Shown here one piece after another: positions 1 through 5,768 of a stretch of DNA of 10,873 nucleotides. The stretch's first letter is position 1. Each line of letters opens with the position of its first letter. The notes under the pieces are model-generated. The model ran no database searches. It saw nothing but the letters and a program-made list of their open reading frames with translations, and was not told the DNA's origin. This stretch comes from Acidobacteriota bacterium (GTDB taxonomy: Bacteria > Acidobacteriota > Terriglobia > Bryobacterales > Bryobacteraceae), in assembly GCA_947466555.1 (NCBI GenBank), contig CANIFK010000115.1, forward strand, positions 1 to 10,873, written 5' to 3'. Position numbers and translations under genes: made by a program.

Positions 1-20
1 ACATATGATTTGTGGGAAAG

Positions 21-38
21 TGTGTCAAAGGTGACACA
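21..38. promoter_or_regulatory. Perfect inverted repeat upstream of lpxC (candidate operator)
   Basis: TGTGTCA (21-27) and TGACACA (32-38) are exact reverse complements separated by AAGG. The 18-bp dyad lies about 30 bp upstream of the best -35 element for lpxC and is not followed by a T-run, so it looks more like a protein-binding site than a terminator. A further TGACAC half-site lies at 112-117, near the predicted transcript start. The symmetry is visible directly; an operator role is inference and no regulator is recognised. Confidence 0.4.
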
Positions 39-70
39 ATCCGGGTTCGTAAACTCTTGCTTTTCAATCG

Positions 71-99
71 TTTACAATTTTTGGAATATTTGCTAGACT
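71..99 (+). promoter_or_regulatory. Predicted sigma70-type promoter of the lpxC operon
   Basis: TTTACA at 71-76 (-35-like) and TAGACT at 94-99 (-10-like) are separated by 17 nt. TG at 91-92 gives an extended -10. Transcription would start near 106, leaving a leader of about 30 nt before the TTG start of lpxC. The surrounding 60-110 stretch is clearly more AT-rich than the rest of the window. This is a match to the general consensus, without experimental support. Confidence 0.45.
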
Positions 100-123
100 G
101 TGTTTTGCTATTGACACGTCGAC

Positions 124-130
124 AGGAGAG
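124..130 (+). promoter_or_regulatory. Ribosome binding site of lpxC, supports the TTG start
   Basis: AGGAGAG lies 5-7 nt before TTG at 136. No ATG or GTG start fits both this Shine-Dalgarno sequence and the conserved LpxC N-terminus, so the unusual TTG start is the best choice. Confidence 0.6.
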
Positions 131-135
131 ACCTC

Positions 136-1035
136 TTGTATTTTGAACAAACGGTTGCGCAGCCGGTAGCGATATCGGGTGTGGGTTTGCATCACGGAGT
201 CCCAGTCAATATCAAGATTCGCCCCGCTCCGGCTGGTACCGGTATCGTTTTTCTTCGGACGGATCTTCGGAATTTCTCGCTGCCGGCATCGTGGCAGCAT
301 GTGGCGCGCGTTTCGTATGCGACGAGTTTGATGCGGCAGGGTGTGTTGATTTCGACGACGGAGCATCTGTTGTCCGTGCTCTATTCGTCGGGGATCGACA
401 ACTGCTGGATTGATATCGACAACCTGGAAGTGCCGATTCTGGACGGGAGCGGGAAGCCGTTTGTGGAGTTGTTGCGGGAGGCGGGCGTGGTGCAGCAGAA
501 GCGGCGGCGCCGCTATCTGCGTGTGCGCAAACCGGTTACGCATGTCCATGGGGATAAGCGGATCACGCTGTTGCCGGCCGATAACTTTTCGGTCGATTGC
601 GCGATCTACTTTCCGCATCCGCTGGTGGGGCATCAGACGATGGAGATCGAGCTGACGCCGGAGAACTACGCGAGCGAGATTGCGCCGGCGCGGACCTTTG
701 GGTTTGAGCATGAGCTGGATGCGATGCGGGATATGGGGCTGATTCGCGGGGCGTCGCTCGACAACGCGGTGTGCTTTACGCCGGATAAAGTATTGAACGC
801 AGGCGGGTTACGGTTCCCGGACGAGCCGTGCCGGCATAAGATTCTGGACTTGATCGGGGATCTGGCGTTGATCGGGCGGCCGTTGTTGGGCCGGGTGATC
901 GCCGAACGCGCGGGCCATGCGATGCACGCGGCGCTGGTGAGCCGGATTATGCAGGATTCTTCGTTGTACGAAGTGTTCACGCTGGACGAGCCGGCTGTGG
1001 TGGCCGCGGAGCCGCGGGCGGCTGTGGCGGTTTAG
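136..1035 (+). CDS. lpxC: UDP-3-O-acyl-N-acetylglucosamine deacetylase (LpxC)
   Basis: Zinc-dependent cytoplasmic deacetylase that removes the acetyl group from UDP-3-O-acyl-GlcNAc, the committed step of lipid A synthesis. The 299 residues match the family length (about 305 in E. coli). Visible hallmarks are the N-terminal GVGLHHG (15-21), TTEHLL with E76/H77, HKILD with H234 and D238, IGD with D242, and AGHAMH with H261. H77, H234 and D238 correspond to the zinc ligands H79, H238 and D242 of E. coli; E76 and H261 correspond to catalytic E78 and H265, with a constant offset. It starts with TTG behind a good ribosome binding site and is first in a five-gene + strand operon; the next gene begins 8 nt after its stop. 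The protein appears complete and functional. Confidence 0.96.
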   Translation: MYFEQTVAQPVAISGVGLHHGVPVNIKIRPAPAGTGIVFLRTDLRNFSLPASWQHVARVSYATSLMRQGVLISTTEHLLSVLYSSGIDNCWIDIDNLEVPILDGSGKPFVELLREAGVVQQKRRRRYLRVRKPVTHVHGDKRITLLPADNFSVDCAIYFPHPLVGHQTMEIELTPENYASEIAPARTFGFEHELDAMRDMGLIRGASLDNAVCFTPDKVLNAGGLRFPDEPCRHKILDLIGDLALIGRPLLGRVIAERAGHAMHAALVSRIMQDSSLYEVFTLDEPAVVAAEPRAAVAV

Positions 1036-1043
1036 CTCTCGCT

Positions 1044-1556
1044 GTGCGGCACATCCCTAACCTGTTGACATTCCTGAGGATACTGGCTACGCCGGTGATC
1101 CTGAACCGGATTTGGGAGCGGGACCTGGACACGGCGCTGGTGCTGTTTTTCTTGTCGGGGATGACCGATACGATTGACGGAACGCTGGCGCGGCGATTCA
1201 ATTGGACGTCGAAAATCGGGGCATTTATCGACCCAATTGCGGATAAAACGCTGCTGATGAGCGTGTTTTTGGTGCTGGGTTGGCGGGATTACATTCCGAT
1301 TTGGCTGGTTTGGGTGGTGATCGGGCGGGATGTGTTGATTCTGCTGGCGGCGGTGGTTTTGAAGTTCACAGGGCGGTTGGGGGAGTTTCCGCCGTCGATT
1401 TTCGGGAAGCTTTCGACGATGGTGCAGTTGTTGACGGCCGGATCGATCCTTTTGCGGTGGCCGGCGGACCCTTCTCCATTCTTTTATGCGACCGCGGCGC
1501 TGGCTTTTTTGAGTTTTGGGCAATATGGTTACCAAATCTCTCGAAAGCTGAATTGA
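1044..1556 (+). CDS. CDP-alcohol phosphatidyltransferase (cardiolipin or PGP synthase type)
   Basis: Integral membrane enzyme that transfers a phosphatidyl group from CDP-diacylglycerol to an alcohol acceptor. The full family signature DxxDGxxAR-x8-GxxxDxxxD is present: D42, D45, G46, A49, R50, G59, D63, D67. The opening IPNLLTFLRI is typical of PgsA-like enzymes, and the 170 residues contain several hydrophobic segments. The sequence after the signature has IGRDV (93-97) and FGKLSTMVQLL (120-130). As I recall the families, the GRD is typical of the CDP-alcohol-type cardiolipin synthase (eukaryotic CRLS1 style), whereas PGP synthases usually have ARE. The acceptor could therefore be glycerol-3-phosphate or phosphatidylglycerol. 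The gene starts with GTG 8 nt after lpxC, so it is almost surely co-transcribed and probably translationally coupled. The superfamily is sure; the exact reaction is not. Confidence 0.88.
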   Translation: MRHIPNLLTFLRILATPVILNRIWERDLDTALVLFFLSGMTDTIDGTLARRFNWTSKIGAFIDPIADKTLLMSVFLVLGWRDYIPIWLVWVVIGRDVLILLAAVVLKFTGRLGEFPPSIFGKLSTMVQLLTAGSILLRWPADPSPFFYATAALAFLSFGQYGYQISRKLN

Positions 1557-1602
1557 CCTCAAGCCCGAGGGGCGTTAGTCTTAATGTAGAAGGTTTCAGG
1601 CG

Positions 1603-2163
1603 ATGCGCTACACGCCCTCCAGGCAGTATTTGACCGCTGGACTTGTTGCCGCCGCGTTAGCGGTGGTTTCTGCTGTCTTCGCAACGGAATGGATCATTGC
1701 CCTGGTGGGAGCGATCCTCTTCCTGCTCAGCGCGATCGCGGTGATGCTATTGGCATTCCGGCCAACCATTGAAATCCAGGAACAGTTTCTGGTGGTGGGG
1801 CGGCGGGCGATTCCGTGGGTGGATGTTCGCCGGGTGGACCGGACGGGTTGGATTTCGCCGCTGGCGGTTTTTGTGACGCTAGTGAATGATGAGCGGATGT
1901 TGCTGGTGTATCCGGGCGACCTGGATTCGGCGAATTCGCTGTTGCGGCACATCCGGCGGAACGCGCGGGAAGCGCTGATCGACGGGATTCCGTGGGTGCA
2001 GTTCTGGGGCGAGGTGGTTCCGGCGCCGGTGGAGAAGAAGGAAACCGAGACTGCGAAGTATCAGCTGCTGCGGAGTGAAGACGAAGCGGAAGTGGAGCGA
2101 TTGTTCCAGGTGCTGAAGACGGTGGGGCATTTGGATTCGCGTCAGCCTTCGGACGAGAAGTAG
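1603..2163 (+). CDS. Membrane protein with two N-terminal helices and a PH-like domain, function unknown
   Basis: 186 residues. Two hydrophobic helices (about 10-28 and 30-51) are followed by a soluble part whose first half (about 54-118) reads like a bacterial PH fold: short beta strands with IEIQEQFLVVGRRAIPW, then VDVRRVDRT, then a VFVTLVNDERMLLVYP strand pair. The C-terminal third is charged and helical (EDEAEVERLFQVLKTV). A short helical hairpin plus PH-like domain is common in small bacterial membrane proteins of unknown role. The ATG at 1603 follows AGAAGG (1588-1593) at usual spacing. It lies 46 nt after the phosphatidyltransferase and 3 nt before the DUF218 gene, in the same operon. 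The PH assignment comes from strand pattern alone. No enzymatic residues are evident. Confidence 0.75.
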   Translation: MRYTPSRQYLTAGLVAAALAVVSAVFATEWIIALVGAILFLLSAIAVMLLAFRPTIEIQEQFLVVGRRAIPWVDVRRVDRTGWISPLAVFVTLVNDERMLLVYPGDLDSANSLLRHIRRNAREALIDGIPWVQFWGEVVPAPVEKKETETAKYQLLRSEDEAEVERLFQVLKTVGHLDSRQPSDEK

Positions 2164-2166
2164 TCG

Positions 2167-2754
2167 TTGCGCCGATACCGGTGGTTGATTTTGTTGGGCG
2201 CCGTGGCGGTGGGCCTGTACCTGTATCCGGCGGCGGTGCTGGGGCCGTTGGGCCGCTACCTGGTGTTGGAGGACGGCGAGACGAAGTGCGACTGTATGTT
2301 CGTGCTTGCCGGGGACCAGTTGGGGAGCCGGATCATGAAATCGGCGGAGCTGTACCGGGCGGGGATGGCGCCGAAGTTGTTTGTGAGCGGGGCGGGGATG
2401 GTGTTCGGGAAGACGGAAGACGCGCTGGCAATTGCTTTTGCGCGGGAGAACGGGGCGGGGGATGTTCCGTTCATCGGATTGCCGAACGAGGGGAATTCGA
2501 CGATTAGCGAAGGGCGGGCGGTGTATCCGGTACTGCGGGAGGCCGGTTGCGGGTCGGTGCTGGTGGTGACGAGCAACTTCCATACGCGGCGGGCGGGGAA
2601 TATTTTGCGGCGCGTTTGGCCGGGGATGCGCGTGCAGATGGTTTCGGCAAAGACGGCCGATTATGATCCGAATGCGTGGTGGACCGAACGGGTGTACCAG
2701 AAGGTGTTCCTGCTGGAGTGGACCAAGACGGTTACCGATTGGTTTGGAGTGTAG
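2167..2754 (+). CDS. DUF218 (YdcF/SanA/ElyC-like) membrane-anchored protein
   Basis: 195 residues with one N-terminal membrane helix (about 6-24, preceded by MRRYR), so the domain is probably held at the periplasmic face. DUF218 hallmarks are visible: a strand ending in VLAGD (46-50), R55, the AELYRAGMAPKLFVSG block (60-75), EGNST (about 107-111), and VLVVTSNFHTRRA, which replaces the common VTSxxHxxRA. Family members such as E. coli ElyC and SanA affect cell envelope integrity, but no general reaction is established. The start is TTG at 2167, 3 nt after the previous stop, with GAGAAG at 2155-2160 as a possible ribosome binding site. Context with lipid genes fits an envelope role. Family assignment is confident; function is open. 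Confidence 0.85.
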   Translation: MRRYRWLILLGAVAVGLYLYPAAVLGPLGRYLVLEDGETKCDCMFVLAGDQLGSRIMKSAELYRAGMAPKLFVSGAGMVFGKTEDALAIAFARENGAGDVPFIGLPNEGNSTISEGRAVYPVLREAGCGSVLVVTSNFHTRRAGNILRRVWPGMRVQMVSAKTADYDPNAWWTERVYQKVFLLEWTKTVTDWFGV

Positions 2755-2757
2755 GGG

Positions 2758-4497
2758 ATGTGGGAGTCGGTCCGATTCCTGTGGCCGTATTTGCGGCGGC
2801 ATCAGGGGGCGTTGGCGCTGGGGTTTGCGGCGCTGATTTTGAAAGACCTGCTGGGGGTGTTGTTGCCGCTGGTGATCCGGCGGGGCGTGGACGGGTTGCA
2901 GGCTGGGATGGGATGGCGCGGGGTGGCCGGGATTGCCGGGACGCTGATTGGGTTGTCGGTGGTGAAGGGGGTGTTCCAGTACTGGATGCGGCGGATCCTG
3001 ATCGGCGTTTCGCGGGATGTGGAGTACGACCTGCGGAACGACATTTACGGACATTTGTCGGGGCTATCGAGGGACTTCTACGGAAAGTTTGCGACGGGCG
3101 ATGTGATGGCGCGTTCGACTAACGATCTGGGTGCGGTGCGGATGATGGCCGGGCCGGGGTTGATGTATTGGAGCGAGACGTCGCTGACGTTCGTGCTGGC
3201 GGCGATGGTGATGTTTTCGGTGGACGGGCCGTTGACGCTGGCGGCGCTGGCGCCGGCGCCGGTGATCAGTTTGTTGGTCATCTACTACGGCCGGCGGATC
3301 CACGCGCGGTTCGAGCAGATTCAGGGTGTGTTTAGCGGGATCAGCAGCCGGGTGCAGGAGTCGATTAGCGGGATGCGGGTGTTGCGGGCGTACCGGCAGT
3401 CGGACGCGGAGTTGCGGACGTTTGAGGCGCTGAACCAGGATTTCATTGGGAGGAATCTGGAATTGGTGCGGACGACGGGGGTGTTTGAGCCGTTGCTTCA
3501 CGCGATGATTGGAGTTACTTTCCTGATTGTTCTGTGGGTGGGCGGGGCGCGGTTGCTGAACGGGAGTATCTCGCTGGGTAGTTTTGTTTTGTTTCAGACT
3601 TACATGGGGATGTTAGTCTGGCCGATGATTGCGATGGGGTGGGTGATTAATTTGATGCAGCGGGGGACGGCGTCGCTGGGGCGGATCCGGGAGATGCTGG
3701 ACGTGCCGGCGGCGATTGCGGCGCCGGTGGATGCGTTGCCGCTGACGGCTGTTCGTGGGGAGATTGAGTTCCGGGGCGTGCGGTTGGGGTATGCGGCGGG
3801 GGAGGCGTTGCGGGGCGTGGATTTGAAGATTGCGGCGGGGGAGACGGTGGCTTTAGCCGGGCATACGGGGTGCGGGAAGACGTCGTTGGTGAATCTGGTT
3901 CCGCGGCTGCTGGACCCGACCGAGGGGACGGTGCTGGTGGATGGGGAAGACGTGCGGCGGTACGACCCGCAGGCGTTGCGGCGGCGCATTGCGATGGTGC
4001 CGCAGGAGACGTTTTTATTCTCGATGACGTTGGGGGAGAACATTGCGCTGGGAGCTCCGGATGCCGGGCGGGAGGCGATACTGCGGGCGGCGGGGATCGC
4101 GGGGTTGGAACCGGACCTGGCGGCGATGCCGAATGGGTTGGAGACGGTGGTGGGGGAGCGCGGATTGACGTTGAGCGGCGGGCAGAAGCAGCGGACGGCG
4201 ATTGCGCGGGCGGTGCTGCGGGAGCCTTCGATTCTGATCCTGGACGATTCGCTTTCGAGCGTGGATACGGTGACGGAAGAGCGGATTTTGCGGGAGTTGA
4301 CGGGAGTGATGCGGGGGCGGACGACGCTGTTGGTTTCGCATCGGGTATCGACGATTCGTCATGCGGACCGGATTGTGGTGTTGGAGAAGGGCGCGATTGC
4401 CGAGCAGGGGACGCATGCGGAGTTGTTGGCGCATGGTGGCCTGTACGCGGAGTTGGTGCGGCAGCAGCAGTTGGAGGAGGAGTTGGAGCGGCTATAG
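2758..4497 (+). CDS. ABC exporter half-transporter (MdlA/BmrC-like, with Walker B Asp)
   Basis: 579 residues: a six-helix exporter membrane domain (helices roughly at 15-37, 55-75, 133-153, 155-175, 245-265, 270-300) fused to a nucleotide-binding domain, the usual layout of a half-size exporter that works as a dimer. In the ATPase: A-loop Y345, Walker A GHTGCGKT (368-375), Q-loop Q416, signature LSGGQ (472-476), Walker B ILILDD (492-497), D-loop SSVD (500-503), H-loop H528. The residue after the Walker B Asp is Asp497 rather than the catalytic Glu. This is typical of one member of heterodimeric exporters (MdlA, BmrC, TM287 type), whose partner keeps the Glu. No partner gene lies beside it. 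The substrate cannot be read from sequence; the lpxC operon suggests lipid or envelope material, but the LDD variant argues against orthology with MsbA. ATG at 2758 follows GGAG (2746-2749). Confidence 0.93.
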   Translation: MWESVRFLWPYLRRHQGALALGFAALILKDLLGVLLPLVIRRGVDGLQAGMGWRGVAGIAGTLIGLSVVKGVFQYWMRRILIGVSRDVEYDLRNDIYGHLSGLSRDFYGKFATGDVMARSTNDLGAVRMMAGPGLMYWSETSLTFVLAAMVMFSVDGPLTLAALAPAPVISLLVIYYGRRIHARFEQIQGVFSGISSRVQESISGMRVLRAYRQSDAELRTFEALNQDFIGRNLELVRTTGVFEPLLHAMIGVTFLIVLWVGGARLLNGSISLGSFVLFQTYMGMLVWPMIAMGWVINLMQRGTASLGRIREMLDVPAAIAAPVDALPLTAVRGEIEFRGVRLGYAAGEALRGVDLKIAAGETVALAGHTGCGKTSLVNLVPRLLDPTEGTVLVDGEDVRRYDPQALRRRIAMVPQETFLFSMTLGENIALGAPDAGREAILRAAGIAGLEPDLAAMPNGLETVVGERGLTLSGGQKQRTAIARAVLREPSILILDDSLSSVDTVTEERILRELTGVMRGRTTLLVSHRVSTIRHADRIVVLEKGAIAEQGTHAELLAHGGLYAELVRQQQLEEELERL

Positions 4498-4992
4498 GGA
4501 TTGGCGGGCGATGACGGCGAGCACGAGGAGGAGCGACGCGGAGAGACCGGTGATGATGATCCAGCCGATGAGGCGTTTGCGACGCAGGTTGGGGGCGGAG
4601 AGAGAGAGCGTGGCCTGGGATGGGTTGGCGGGGTTGTAAAAAACCTGGACGGCGGTGGCAATGGCCGGGAGGGCGAGAGTGGCCTGGGCGTGGGATGTGA
4701 AGTCCGGTTCGCTGCCGAGGCGGGTGCGGGTGGCGCGGTAGGTTTGACCGTTGGGGGCGGTATAGGTGTACTGAACGGCGAGGCGGAAGCGGGTGAATTC
4801 GTCCTCGATGGTGATGGTTTTGACAGTGGACTGGGTGATTTTGCCGGGGACGGTGGGCCAACGGCGACTTGCCTTCCACTCCTTCCAGGCTCCATCGCGG
4901 TCGCGGAGGAAGTTGAGCGCGACGGTGGTGATGAGGACGGCGTGGACGGCGGTGAGAATGCCAATTTCCGGGGTGGAGAGCGTGATGGCCAC
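4492..4992 (-). CDS. DUF3592 domain membrane protein
   Basis: 166 residues. One N-terminal membrane helix (about 10-30), a central beta-rich domain with the DUF3592 pattern (WPTVPGKI near 45, then a QYTYTAPNGQTYRATR strand pair, then VQVFYNPANPSQATL), and a second membrane helix near the C-terminus (about 142-161). DUF3592 proteins are widespread membrane proteins without established biochemistry. The start is GTG at 4992; GGGAGG (on the - strand at 4996-5001) is a strong Shine-Dalgarno but only about 3 nt from the start, which is short. The gene converges on the ABC exporter and shares its last six bases with it. It is divergent from the exported protein that starts near 5094. Function unknown. 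Confidence 0.8.
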   Translation of the reverse strand: MAITLSTPEIGILTAVHAVLITTVALNFLRDRDGAWKEWKASRRWPTVPGKITQSTVKTITIEDEFTRFRLAVQYTYTAPNGQTYRATRTRLGSEPDFTSHAQATLALPAIATAVQVFYNPANPSQATLSLSAPNLRRKRLIGWIIITGLSASLLLVLAVIARQSL

Positions 4993-5022
4993 GGTCCTCC
5001 CAGTCTAGCCCAAGTGTTAACG

Positions 5023-5042
5023 CGGGCCGGTTTCCGGGCCCG
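5023..5042. other. GC-rich imperfect hairpin in the divergent intergenic region
   Basis: CGGGCC (5023-5028) pairs with GGCCCG (5037-5042), extended inward by GG (5029-5030) with CC (5034-5035), leaving one bulged G and a TTT loop. It lies between the divergent starts of the DUF3592 gene (4992) and the next + strand gene. No T-run follows on either strand, so it is not a classical terminator. In such GC-rich DNA a stem like this may arise by chance. Confidence 0.25.
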
Positions 5043-5093
5043 ATGTAACCGTTGGGGCTCGGGGCGCGTCTGATTCTAACGGGTATCTTCATA

Positions 5094-5768
5094 TTGATTC
5101 GCCAAGTCGCCGGCTCACTTTTCCTTTGCGCGTATATGCTTTCCGCGCAAGATGCTTCGAATATCACCAAGCCAACGCAATCGGACATGTTGGTTGGGAC
5201 ACGCGTGCCGCGGGGCATGGATTGGAGTTCGCCGACGCCGAATGAACGGTGGCGGGTGTGGTGGCGCGGGATTGCGGCGAGCCCGGGTTCGTATGTGCGC
5301 GCGGGCGTGAGTTCGGGTTTCGGACAGCTGGGGAATACGCCGCAGCAGTACGGGCAGGGCTGGGACGCGTATGCGAAGCGGTACGGGAACAGCTTTCTGA
5401 CCTACACGTTGCAGGATTCGGCCTCGCAGGCGCTGGCGGCGGCGGCACGTTATGAGATGCGCTACATCCAGTGCAAGTGTACGAAGGTGCTGCCGCGGAT
5501 CGGGCATGCGCTGGCATTCAATTTCGTGACTTATAACCAGAGCGGGAAGAAGGTTCTGAACTGGCCTTCGATTGTGGGTGGTTATAGCGCGGGGATGTTA
5601 TCGAGTACTTATACGCCCGGACAGAAATGGTCGGCGGGCGGGATACGATCGGGGAATAGCGGGTTGTACTTCGGGTTTGCTTCCTCGTTGCTGCAGGAGT
5701 TTACGCCGAGTTCGTTCTTCAAGAAGCGCGGGAAGAAGACGGCGGCGACGGCGCCGCACGCCGATTAG
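5094..5768 (+). CDS. Probable exported protein, function unknown
   Basis: No family recognised. From TTG at 5094 the protein is 224 residues and begins MIRQVAGSLFLCAYMLSAQDAS, a plausible signal peptide with cleavage near LSA/QD. An in-frame TTG at 5052 would add a second hydrophobic stretch, and an ATG at 5136 would remove the signal. Neither upstream start has a clear ribosome binding site, so the start is uncertain. The mature part has a WWRGIAASPGSYVRAG segment, then a region rich in small residues (SASQALAAAARYEMRY), a CKC at about residues 124-126, and a Gly/Ser/Tyr-rich part (VGGYSAGMLSSTYTPGQ) that could form membrane strands or a glycine-zipper-like helix. The C-terminus is basic (KKRGKKTAATAP). 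An envelope location is inferred. Its stop abuts the recJ stop with no gap. Confidence 0.65.
   Translation: MIRQVAGSLFLCAYMLSAQDASNITKPTQSDMLVGTRVPRGMDWSSPTPNERWRVWWRGIAASPGSYVRAGVSSGFGQLGNTPQQYGQGWDAYAKRYGNSFLTYTLQDSASQALAAAARYEMRYIQCKCTKVLPRIGHALAFNFVTYNQSGKKVLNWPSIVGGYSAGMLSSTYTPGQKWSAGGIRSGNSGLYFGFASSLLQEFTPSSFFKKRGKKTAATAPHAD

Noticed and set aside
64..711. 215-codon open frame on the - strand opposite lpxC
   Set aside because: Arg/His/Pro-rich shadow overlapping the lpxC catalytic region and its promoter.
1557..1602. Possible terminator (CCTC ... GAGG) between the phosphatidyltransferase and PH-like genes
   Set aside because: Only a 4-bp stem and no T-run; the genes are more likely co-transcribed.
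1879..3054. 391-codon open frame on the - strand opposite the PH-like, DUF218 and ABC genes
   Set aside because: Pro/His/Arg/Gln-rich shadow translation without domain features, antisense to genes with clear family motifs.
2758..4497. Calling the ABC exporter MsbA because of the lpxC neighbourhood
   Set aside because: Walker B ILILDD with the following LSSVDTVTEE pattern fits the heterodimeric MdlA/BmrC type, whereas MsbA has LDE.
5002..5007. TAGACT on the - strand as promoter -10 for the DUF3592 gene
   Set aside because: No -35 match upstream, and a start there would place the ribosome binding site at 4996-5001 at or before the 5' end of the transcript.
3647..5218. 523-codon open frame on the - strand opposite the ABC exporter and running through the DUF3592 gene
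   Set aside because: Its translation is low-complexity (long Ser/Pro/Arg/His runs) and it overlaps two well-supported genes; it results from few stops opposite G-ending codons.
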